A program made the translations under genes and the position numbers. DNA of 14,358 nt from Pseudomonadota bacterium (lineage in GTDB: Bacteria; Pseudomonadota; Gammaproteobacteria; Xanthomonadales; Marinicellaceae): contig QQUO01000024.1 in assembly GCA_008501575.1 (NCBI GenBank), forward strand, positions 1-14,358, written 5' to 3'. The notes below the pieces were generated by a model. The model did not search any database and was not told the origin of the DNA. It worked only from the letters and a program-made list of their open reading frames with translations. Positions 1 through 7,149 of this stretch are shown here, piece by piece; position 1 is the first letter of the stretch, and each line of letters opens with the position of its first letter.

Positions 1-1
1 G

Positions 2-904
2 ATGAAGTTTTATCATCGTTGGACAGTGGAAGCTTCCCTGGGCTTAAATCATGCCGAAATTAGTTATCAGTCCCATGATTCTGGTGTCGCCAACCCACCA
101 GGTGATATTTCATTTGGCCGTATATGGATGCCGCGGCTGGCCACGTCTTACCGACTGTCTGATCACATTGCGCTACGGGCTTCTGTGGCAAAAGGCTATT
201 CACCGCCAACCCTGGCCGAAGTGCGTTCTTCAGACAACACCATTAATACAGAATTGGACGCCGAAACCGGCATCAATTACGAAGTCGGTGTACGCTGGGA
301 AACAGCCAACCGGCGGTTTATGTCGGATATCAGTCTTTATCATTACACCATGGATGATGGAATCATCAGACAATTGCGTGACAATGGTGCTGAATTTTTT
401 GTCAATGCCGGCGAAATAAAACAACAAGGTCTTGAAGCCTCTATTTGGGCAAACTTGATACCTTTTAACAATGATGGCTTGATTCAAACCCTCAGTTTTC
501 ATTCAGCGGTTGCCTACAATCATTACAGATTCGGACATTATCAGGTTAATAACAACGATTATACCGGCAATAAGGTCACCGCCGTTCCGGACTGGGTTTG
601 GACAAACACCTTATCATTCACCTTTCCAAGGCAGCTCGGCCTCAATATTTCTCATAACTACACCGCCAAAATGCCCTTAAATGATGGCAACAGCGTATTT
701 TCGGACAAATTTCATTTGCTGCAATTAAAAGGCACCTGGGACTGGCGTCTGTCATCGTCCCTACAGCTGCAGTTGTTCCTGGGCGTAGATAATGTGTTGA
801 ACGAACAATACAGCTTAGGCAATGACATCAATGCCTTTGGTCAGCGTTATTTCAACCCGGCAGCAACCAGAAATTATTACGCAGGTGTAAAGCTTCAGTT
901 TTAA
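2..904 (+). CDS. TonB-dependent outer-membrane receptor, C-terminal part (5' end outside window)
   Basis: This is the last 300 residues of a TonB-dependent receptor. Such proteins import siderophores, vitamins or oligosaccharides through a 22-strand outer-membrane barrel, powered by TonB-ExbBD. The visible part is alternating aromatic/polar beta-strand sequence. It includes the family-typical segment around residues 60-70 (ASVAKGYSPPTLAEV), a strand with GVDNVLNEQY near the end, and a terminal phenylalanine (AGVKLQF), the usual last residue for BAM-dependent barrel insertion. The plug domain and signal peptide are missing, and the first in-frame ATG at position 2 falls inside the barrel, so the gene is truncated by the window edge and is not a short gene. 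The substrate cannot be read from this part. The next gene is 211 bp downstream on the same strand and has its own promoter-like sequence, so an operon is not implied. Confidence 0.93.
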   Translation: MKFYHRWTVEASLGLNHAEISYQSHDSGVANPPGDISFGRIWMPRLATSYRLSDHIALRASVAKGYSPPTLAEVRSSDNTINTELDAETGINYEVGVRWETANRRFMSDISLYHYTMDDGIIRQLRDNGAEFFVNAGEIKQQGLEASIWANLIPFNNDGLIQTLSFHSAVAYNHYRFGHYQVNNNDYTGNKVTAVPDWVWTNTLSFTFPRQLGLNISHNYTAKMPLNDGNSVFSDKFHLLQLKGTWDWRLSSSLQLQLFLGVDNVLNEQYSLGNDINAFGQRYFNPAATRNYYAGVKLQF

Positions 905-1115
905 CTCAGCCCTGACAATAACCCCTCATTGTTAATGACCAAAGCATAAAAAATGACTCTGTAACTTGACCCGATCAATTGCAATTCTTATTAGTCGGCT
1001 GAATTCAAAAAAGTAAAAGCATTATCACAAAGGTAATTGGATTGATTAAAGTGTTTGTAGCCGTCCGAAAATGATTATAATGATGTAACACTTTATTAAA
1101 GAATAAAGGAATACC
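905..1115. other. Intergenic region between receptor and GH5 gene
   Basis: This 211-bp AT-rich spacer has no convincing ORF. Just after the receptor stop there is a weak stem (ACAAT-N8-ATTGT) without a following T-run, so it is not a clear terminator. The 3' half holds a promoter-like TATAAT and a good ribosome binding site for the GH5 gene. Confidence 0.5.
1054..1081 (+). promoter_or_regulatory. Candidate sigma-70 promoter of the GH5 lipoprotein gene
   Basis: A perfect -10 hexamer TATAAT lies at 1076-1081, 34 bp before the start codon. The best -35 in range is TTTGTA at 1054-1059 with a 16-bp spacer, which is a poor match. The ribosome binding site AAAGGA at 1105-1110 follows, 5 bp before the ATG at 1116. 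The promoter call rests mainly on the -10 box. Confidence 0.4.
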
Positions 1116-2387
1116 ATGAATTGCAAATCATATAAAATAGCCCTTCTTTTAATCAGTATTTGTATTTTCTTACAAAGCTGTGTCCCGATACCAGCACCTC
1201 AAAAAGAAACTAATAACATTATTTCGCCACCGGTAACTGATAACAAAATGGTACACGCTAAAGGCACAAGAATAGTCGATGGCGCAGGTAAGCCAATTAA
1301 ACTAAAAGGTGTGCTTTTGGAAGGCTGGCTTATGTGGAATGGCACATTATGGGGCGCCGGTTTAACATCAGAAACAACAATAACAAAGCGTTTGGAAAAG
1401 ATGGCGGGAAAAGAACAAACCCGTATTTTCAGAACTCATATTTATGATCATTTTATCGTTGAAAAAGACATTGAAATGATTGCCAGGCTTGGATTAAATA
1501 CTGTACGTGTCCCTTTTAATCATACCGTTTTAGAGGACGAAAACCCATTAGATGAATACACAGCGGAGGGCTGGAAATATCTTGATCGCTTATTAACTTG
1601 GTGTGAACGGCATAATATATATGTGGTATTAGATTTTCATGCACTTCCCGGTGGCCAGGGTGCATTTGTTTCCGATCCGGAATTTATAAATGTTTGGCAC
1701 TCTCCGGTTCACCAGCAAAGAACAATTGATATCTGGAAGGCAATAGCCAGCCGCTATAAAGACAGGGAAATTATTGCGGGTTATGATCTTATTAACGAAC
1801 CAGATGCGCCAGCCGGTAAAAACCTGGTAGACCTGCAAAAAAGAATTATTAACGAAATAAGAAAAGTCGATAAATCTCATATGATAATACTTGAAGGCGG
1901 TAGGTTTTCATCTGACTTTTCAATGTACGACAAACCATTGGATGCCAATCAAGTTTATAGTTTTCATACCTATAACTTTTTTACCGATGAAACAGATGAA
2001 AAAAACCTGATTAAGCTTACTGAAATTGCCAATAAACATAATGTCCCTCTCTGGAACGGTGAATTTGGAGCACATAAATCCAGTTGGATTGAAAATCAAT
2101 TAAAACTTTACCAAAACCCAAAATTCCCCATAAATGGATGGACTTTTTGGCCTTGGAAACGTGTCTCAGAAAACAATGATCGGTACAGAGATTTGGCCAA
2201 AATCATTCCCGGGCAGGATTGGCAAAAAGTTGCCAGAGGTATTTCAAATTTATTTGGTCCAAGTAAATCAATTACGCCGGAATATGCAAAAAAAGCCATG
2301 GAGGGTTTTATCGAGGCCATTAAAGCTGAAAATATTGTTTTCGATGAGGAAATCAAAGCCCTCATAAAAAAACACTCAACACAATAA
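1116..2387 (+). CDS. Glycoside hydrolase family 5 (cellulase-like) lipoprotein
   Basis: This 423-residue secreted enzyme of the GH5/cellulase (alpha/beta)8 fold probably hydrolyses a beta-linked glucan or mannan or a glycoconjugate. The N-terminus is a lipoprotein signal: basic residues, a hydrophobic stretch and the lipobox LQSC with the lipidated Cys at 22, so the mature enzyme should be membrane-anchored. GH5 landmarks are visible: the N-terminal KGVLLEGWL strand, NTVRVPFNH, the acid/base glutamate in LINEPDAP (E228) and the nucleophile glutamate in WNGEFGAH (E316), with HTYNFF between them. The spacing of the two glutamates is normal for the clan. The start is well supported by AAAGGA five bases upstream. 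The gene is visibly more AT-rich than its neighbours, which may mean separate ancestry. GH5 substrate specificity is too broad to name one here. It converges with the BCCT gene. Confidence 0.9.
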   Translation: MNCKSYKIALLLISICIFLQSCVPIPAPQKETNNIISPPVTDNKMVHAKGTRIVDGAGKPIKLKGVLLEGWLMWNGTLWGAGLTSETTITKRLEKMAGKEQTRIFRTHIYDHFIVEKDIEMIARLGLNTVRVPFNHTVLEDENPLDEYTAEGWKYLDRLLTWCERHNIYVVLDFHALPGGQGAFVSDPEFINVWHSPVHQQRTIDIWKAIASRYKDREIIAGYDLINEPDAPAGKNLVDLQKRIINEIRKVDKSHMIILEGGRFSSDFSMYDKPLDANQVYSFHTYNFFTDETDEKNLIKLTEIANKHNVPLWNGEFGAHKSSWIENQLKLYQNPKFPINGWTFWPWKRVSENNDRYRDLAKIIPGQDWQKVARGISNLFGPSKSITPEYAKKAMEGFIEAIKAENIVFDEEIKALIKKHSTQ

Positions 2388-2491
2388 AGAACAGAAAAAA
2401 TAAAACCCAGCCATCGAATAATTTATTGTTTGCATTGCCCTTATGTGTCTTGATTTCAAAAATTCTTTTATTTGAATTTACAACCGCCTCA

Positions 2492-4537
2492 TCAATCTTT
2501 TTTAAATTCACGTTTAATTTTTTTAAATATCTTGTGATTGATGTTGCTACTGATGAACATCACATTTTTTTCTTCCGATGTTAATTTTAAAAACCGTTCG
2601 TAATGCTTAAGCACATCGGTAATTAATTCATTTCTGGTGAAATAATTGATGTTATAACCTTCTCGGGTATCACCGAAATATGACAGCGGGAAAAAAGATT
2701 CATCACTGTCAACATCCGGCAGATTGTCTTCATTTAAAAAATACTCAGGTAAATTAATGGATTCGTTTCTGACACCGTAAATAAAATTATTAACAATCTC
2801 GTGCTTAATTTCTATTTCAACCCGGTTCGGGTTTTGATGGGTGTTAATTTTCGAGTTGATATCATAGTGAGACAATACTGCTTGTAACTCTTCAAAAGCC
2901 TGTTTCACCGTGGTGCTGAGAAATAAATCAATGGCCCTTTTATTTTTAAAGGTGACGATTTGTTTTAACTTGTCTTTCCAGGAATCAGAGGTCCATAAAT
3001 TCGTGGGTTCAGAAAAATCTCTCTGGTAATATTTATAATCCACTCGCAGCGCTTTGACCAAACTGACCATAAACAAAATCATGATAATAGAGAACGGCAA
3101 AGCAGTGATTAATGTCATGCTTTGCAAAGCTTGTAAACCGCCGGCATTTAATAATACCAATGAAATTACTGCCAATACCACACCCCACAAAACAATTTGG
3201 GTTTTAGACGTTTTGGTCGAGTTTCTTGTGGCAATGCTGTCCAAGACAACAATGCCTGAATCTGCTGAGGTGACGAAGAAAGTAATAATAATTAAAATGA
3301 CCAGCAAACTGGTTACACTTGATAACGGCAAATATTCCAAAAAGCTAAACATCAAGACATCGGGATTGGTGGCGATACCGCTTAAGGCCCCGCCGGCTTT
3401 GAATTTATCAATCCACATGGCGCTGTTACCGAACACAGTCATCCAAATAAAGTTAAACAAGGTCGGGATAATGAGCACCGCCGCCACAAAATCACGGATG
3501 GTTCGGCCTTTGGAAATTTTGGCAATAAATATGCCCACATAAGGCGCCCAGGATATCCACCAGGCCCAGTAAAGAATGGTCCAATCATAAAACCAGGGCA
3601 GTTCATCTGTTTTGTAGGCATGGGTGTTAAAAGTAAGGTCGATAAAACCACTGATGTAGTTGCCTATACCTTGAGTGAAACTGCCCAAAATATGTGAGGT
3701 GGGTCCCACCATAATAACAAACAGTAACAATAAGATAACAGCCACAATATTGATTCGACTCAATGTTTTAATACCTTTACTGACGCCGGTAACGGCAGAC
3801 AGCACGGCAATGGCAATCAAAACGAAGACAATAATAAATTGATATGTGAAGCTGGTACCCGGAAAAATATTCATGTTGACCAATCCGGAATTTATTTGCA
3901 CCACCCCGAATCCCAAGGTTGTGGTAATCCCAAACACAGTACTACAGAGTGCAAAAACATCAATAACATTGCCCCATCTACCCTGAATACGATCCTTTAA
4001 CAGGGGATAAAAACAGCTGCGTAAAGACAGCGGCAACTTATAACGATAGGTAAAATAAGATAAAGATAAACCGACAATGCCATAAATGGCCCAGGCATGA
4101 ATACCCCAATGGAAAAAAGTATAAAGTTGCGCATTCTTAGTCCGTGTGATGACATCTTCACCGGCAAAAATGGGAGAACTGAAGTGTTGCATCGGTTCAG
4201 CCACACTAAAATACATCAAACCAATGCCCATGCCAGCGGCAAACAACATCGAAATCCAGGAGAAAAAAGAATGCTGCGGCTTACTGTCGTTATTGCCGAG
4301 CTTAATATTGCCGTATTTGCTCAACATTAAATAAAACAGAAAGAACACAAACAAGGTCACCGCCCAAACATACACCCAGTTGAGGTTAACGAAGATAAAA
4401 GACTTAATATCATCAAGAACCGCACCTGTTTGATCAGGATAGAACGCTGCAAAAAAACAGGTTATGATGATAAAGATAAGACTGGGAACTGTAATTCCCA
4501 TATTTAAAGTGATTTTATTGCTGGGCGAGTTGGGCAT
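2492..4537 (-). CDS. betT: BCCT-family choline/betaine transporter (BetT-like)
   Basis: This is a 681-residue inner-membrane secondary transporter of the betaine/choline/carnitine family, which takes up quaternary ammonium osmolytes driven by a Na+ or H+ gradient. Evidence includes about 12 hydrophobic segments in the first 500 residues, the AAGMGIGLMYFSVAEPMQHF motif in an early helix, and the family signature starting at W319 (WTILYWAWWISWAPYVG followed by IAKISKGRTIRDF), whose Trp cluster forms the substrate-binding aromatic box. After the last helix there is a hydrophilic C-terminal domain of about 170 residues, as in BetT-type choline carriers (similar total length) and unlike shorter family members. 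Choline is therefore the likeliest substrate, by family inference only; no betA/betB/betI genes are in the window. The upstream ribosome binding site is weak. It may be induced by osmotic stress, but no operator was recognised. Confidence 0.93.
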   Translation of the reverse strand: MPNSPSNKITLNMGITVPSLIFIIITCFFAAFYPDQTGAVLDDIKSFIFVNLNWVYVWAVTLFVFFLFYLMLSKYGNIKLGNNDSKPQHSFFSWISMLFAAGMGIGLMYFSVAEPMQHFSSPIFAGEDVITRTKNAQLYTFFHWGIHAWAIYGIVGLSLSYFTYRYKLPLSLRSCFYPLLKDRIQGRWGNVIDVFALCSTVFGITTTLGFGVVQINSGLVNMNIFPGTSFTYQFIIVFVLIAIAVLSAVTGVSKGIKTLSRINIVAVILLLLFVIMVGPTSHILGSFTQGIGNYISGFIDLTFNTHAYKTDELPWFYDWTILYWAWWISWAPYVGIFIAKISKGRTIRDFVAAVLIIPTLFNFIWMTVFGNSAMWIDKFKAGGALSGIATNPDVLMFSFLEYLPLSSVTSLLVILIIITFFVTSADSGIVVLDSIATRNSTKTSKTQIVLWGVVLAVISLVLLNAGGLQALQSMTLITALPFSIIMILFMVSLVKALRVDYKYYQRDFSEPTNLWTSDSWKDKLKQIVTFKNKRAIDLFLSTTVKQAFEELQAVLSHYDINSKINTHQNPNRVEIEIKHEIVNNFIYGVRNESINLPEYFLNEDNLPDVDSDESFFPLSYFGDTREGYNINYFTRNELITDVLKHYERFLKLTSEEKNVMFISSNINHKIFKKIKREFKKD

Positions 4538-4698
4538 TCAATTTCTGTTATTTTTAATAATCATATCCCATGTAAATTGACATTTAAAGCCCATGACGGC
4601 ATTAATCAGGCGGGTGTTTATATGATTTTTACTGGATACATTGACTAAAAAAGGTCCCAACGATTGTTTTCGACAATTCATTGGTTTTAAATGCTCGC
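4538..4698. other. Intergenic region upstream of the BCCT gene
   Basis: This 161-bp spacer separates two minus-strand genes. It should hold the transporter promoter. No strong -35/-10 pair, riboswitch-like fold or terminator stands out by eye. Confidence 0.4.
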
Positions 4699-4950
4699 TT
4701 ACTTTGCAAACACTTTACCACCAATCATTTTGTACGCCGGTGTACCCCGCACCAAGGTATCACGGGCAAATTCCTGGCCACATTCGGGACAGTGACATGG
4801 CTTATTTGTAAAATCCTGACTAATCCGTTCTTTAAAGCATTTCACCAACGCCCCTTTACCGCCCTTGCGGTATTTAAACAGCCGGGTTTGACATTGGCTG
4901 CAATACACATCCACTGTTTTTGTCGGACCTCTTTTATTCGGTTTTGCCAC
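4699..4950 (-). CDS. Small conserved zinc-ribbon protein
   Basis: This 83-residue protein of unknown function looks like a zinc ribbon: CSQC at residues 17-20 and CPEC at 54-57 provide four metal ligands, with extra cysteines at 38 and 52. The N-terminus (AKPNKRGPTKTVDVYC) and the middle (KYRKGGKGALVKCFKERI) are strongly basic, suggesting contact with nucleic acid, though this is inference. The composition and compact double-CxxC layout are those of a real protein and not a shadow ORF, and similar short zinc-ribbon proteins occur in proteobacteria. The start codon is GTG (4950), with no obvious Shine-Dalgarno sequence; there is no in-frame ATG before the first CxxC. It is divergent from the GGDEF gene and 161 bp upstream of the transporter gene on the same strand, so co-transcription with the transporter is possible. 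Confidence 0.75.
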   Translation of the reverse strand: MAKPNKRGPTKTVDVYCSQCQTRLFKYRKGGKGALVKCFKERISQDFTNKPCHCPECGQEFARDTLVRGTPAYKMIGGKVFAK

Positions 4951-5037
4951 GGGTTTTAAGTAATCAACTGAAGCTATTTAAAAATTCTTGATGGAGTATT
5001 TTAATTTATATATAAAAAATTATTTTGCAACAATCTG

Positions 5038-5068
5038 ATTAGTCAATTAAGCTAATTGTTTAACTAAT
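5038..5068. promoter_or_regulatory. Nested inverted repeat in divergent promoter region (candidate operator)
   Basis: Two 6-bp inverted repeats are nested: outer ATTAGT (5038-5043) with ACTAAT (5063-5068), and inner CAATTA (5044-5049) with TAATTG (5053-5058) around AGC. It lies in the space between the zinc-ribbon and GGDEF genes, about 40 bp before the latter's start. AGCTAA also recurs 25 bp apart (5050-5055 and 5075-5080). It could be an operator for a dimeric regulator or a hairpin. The high AT content makes chance possible. Confidence 0.35.
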
Positions 5069-5108
5069 GACTTGAGCTAACATCAATCGTAAGATTTTAT
5101 TGGAATCA

Positions 5109-6908
5109 ATGATGATAACAAATCTGTATATTAAAAAAATCCGTATGGCTCTTTTACAAACATTACAGATTATTGTTCTATTTTTGACCTTGCCGAACTC
5201 AGTTATCGCTAAACCACCTGATAAGTTTTTAGCATTGGATAAGCTCACTTATGAATCGCAACAAGCAACCTTTGATAAAATTAATACATTAAGATTGACG
5301 GAAACGGATGAGGTTTCTTTATTGTGGCTAACAGTACTTGAAGCCAAAGCTTTGTATTATCTTAATAAGTTTTCAGAATCACAGTCATTGCTGATTAATG
5401 TTGAATCCCAAGCCGAAAACATCGACGATGTTAATCTCAAAGAAATGGTGTTGCGCCAAATGGGGCAAAATTTCTATCGCATGGGTGGATTTGATCAGGC
5501 CATGAACTATGCACTCAAAGCCCATTTGGTTGCTGAGCAAAATAATTTATTATGGGAACAAGCTCAACTGACTAATTTGATTGCCGCAGTGCATTTGCGT
5601 TCTGGTGATTTCCAATTGGCATTGAATCATTTTAAGCAAGCATTGGCTTATTTCGAATCAATACAATCAAAAACAGATATCGCAAAATTAAAAAATAATT
5701 TGGCTGCGGTTTATATTGAAACCAATGAATATGAATTGGCAACACAATTTCTAAATAATGCATTAGATTTAGCCATCGAATTGGATCGTCCGACAACCAC
5801 CATTTCAGCGCTTGTTAACCAAATCGAATTGTATATAAAGCTGAACGATTTTGACAACGCCACAGAAACTTTTAAGACTTGTTTGAGCCATGCAGCCAAC
5901 GAAAATTTACCCAGTTTTGAAGTGTGGTGTTTAGAAGCAGGCGCAGAGATGTATCAAACCAAGGGGGCTTATGAACAGGCCATTGAAGTTGCTAATAAAG
6001 CCTACGATATGGCGGGCAATCAAAAACTCCATCAGTCGCAAATTAATCTGGGCAAAATTTTGGTTGAGTTATACGCCCAAACGCAACAATTTCAGTTAGC
6101 CCTGTCTATTTCTTCAAGAAATTTGACTCAAGTTGAGTCCATTAAGGATGAAATTTTAAAATTAAAACTGGAAGAAGTGCGTGCCCTTAATGATGTTGAA
6201 AGAACACGTTCGCAGCTTCAGTTTGAACGTGAACAAAATGAATTGTATCTAAAAAATCAGCGCTTAACATGGATCGGCATTGCCATTTTAGTACCAATTC
6301 TTTTTGTTGCATTGTTGTTATTGGTCATGAAACAGCGTTTGGTTAAAGCCTTGCATGTCCAACAATTAGAAACTCAAGATGCCTTAGCAAAAATGAAGAA
6401 GGCCAAGGAAATCAATGAAAAACTGGCAAAAACAGATGCCCTGACAAACCTTTATAATCGACGGGAAATGTCGCGTATTATCGAGCAAGTGTGTGTCAAG
6501 GACAATGGTAAACATGATGCTTTTTTATTGATGATTGATGTCGATTATTTTAAACGCATCAATGATAAATACGGTCATGCAGTTGGTGATAAAGTGCTGA
6601 TTGAATTGGCCCAAAACATCTCAGGCCTGATGCCTGAAAACACACCATGCGCAAGATGGGGTGGCGAGGAATTTTTGGTATTACTTCAACCCAGCACCCT
6701 TAATCAAGCCACCACCATCGCAAATAAACTTGTAGGAAAAATCGCCACAAAAACACTGGCCGAACAGTCTAATATGACCGTTACAATCAGTATTGGTTTA
6801 AGCAAGAAATTACCAAACCAAAATATGGATGAATGGCTTTTGCAAGCAGATCAAGCCTTATACCAAAGTAAAAAAAGTGGCAGAAACCAAGTTAGCGTAA
6901 GTTCATAA
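5109..6908 (+). CDS. Membrane diguanylate cyclase with TPR sensor region (TPR-TM-GGDEF)
   Basis: This protein of about 599 residues should make cyclic di-GMP from two GTP. Order: signal-like N-terminus ending near VIA, about five TPR-type helical hairpins (about residues 115-307, e.g. FYRMGGFDQAMNYALKA and VYIETNEYELATQFLNNAL), a charged coiled-coil stretch, one transmembrane helix (about 388-409, WIGIAILVPILFVALLLLV), and a C-terminal GGDEF domain. The domain has DALTNLYNRRE, MIDVDYFKRINDKYGH and an intact GGEEF at 518-522. The TPR part is therefore predicted periplasmic and the catalytic part cytosolic. The allosteric RxxD I-site five residues before GGEEF is absent. The reading frame also has a TTG at 5100. 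The ATGs at 5109 and 5112 are preferred because GGAA at 5102-5105 can serve as ribosome binding site, best spaced for 5112. A later ATG at 5145 would lose the basic KKIR stretch. What the TPRs sense is unknown. Confidence 0.92.
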   Translation: MMITNLYIKKIRMALLQTLQIIVLFLTLPNSVIAKPPDKFLALDKLTYESQQATFDKINTLRLTETDEVSLLWLTVLEAKALYYLNKFSESQSLLINVESQAENIDDVNLKEMVLRQMGQNFYRMGGFDQAMNYALKAHLVAEQNNLLWEQAQLTNLIAAVHLRSGDFQLALNHFKQALAYFESIQSKTDIAKLKNNLAAVYIETNEYELATQFLNNALDLAIELDRPTTTISALVNQIELYIKLNDFDNATETFKTCLSHAANENLPSFEVWCLEAGAEMYQTKGAYEQAIEVANKAYDMAGNQKLHQSQINLGKILVELYAQTQQFQLALSISSRNLTQVESIKDEILKLKLEEVRALNDVERTRSQLQFEREQNELYLKNQRLTWIGIAILVPILFVALLLLVMKQRLVKALHVQQLETQDALAKMKKAKEINEKLAKTDALTNLYNRREMSRIIEQVCVKDNGKHDAFLLMIDVDYFKRINDKYGHAVGDKVLIELAQNISGLMPENTPCARWGGEEFLVLLQPSTLNQATTIANKLVGKIATKTLAEQSNMTVTISIGLSKKLPNQNMDEWLLQADQALYQSKKSGRNQVSVSS

Positions 6909-7149
6909 ACAAATCAGTATTTTCTCCAATTCATTTATTTGGGCATTTATACAAGCTTAGCGTCAATTAATGGGCAAAATAAACAATAACCCTGAATTTA
7001 TTAGCCTATGATGTATTTTATTACCTAATCTAAATCAAACGGTTTTGAATAGACAAGGTATTTTTCAAACCAAAAATAAACAAGGATACCTTTCTTTTTA
7101 GCCTATTTTTAGGTAACCTGATAAGCCTTTTTTAATGGTCATTGATGCG
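6909..7149. other. Intergenic region between GGDEF and S9 peptidase genes
   Basis: This AT-rich spacer has no convincing ORF and no clear terminator after the GGDEF stop. Near its 3' end it carries a perfect 7-bp inverted repeat, AAGGTAT (7055-7061) with ATACCTT (7086-7092), and the palindrome GGTAACC just before the peptidase start region. TAGCCTAT occurs twice about 95 bp apart. Promoter elements could not be assigned. Confidence 0.4.

Noticed and set aside
2460..2479. AAATTC/GAATTT hairpin between GH5 and BCCT genes
   Set aside because: The stem is six AT-rich pairs with no GC core, too weak to call as a terminator.
3054..3542. 162-codon plus-strand ORF inside the BCCT gene
   Set aside because: It is antisense to conserved transporter motifs and has no family resemblance.
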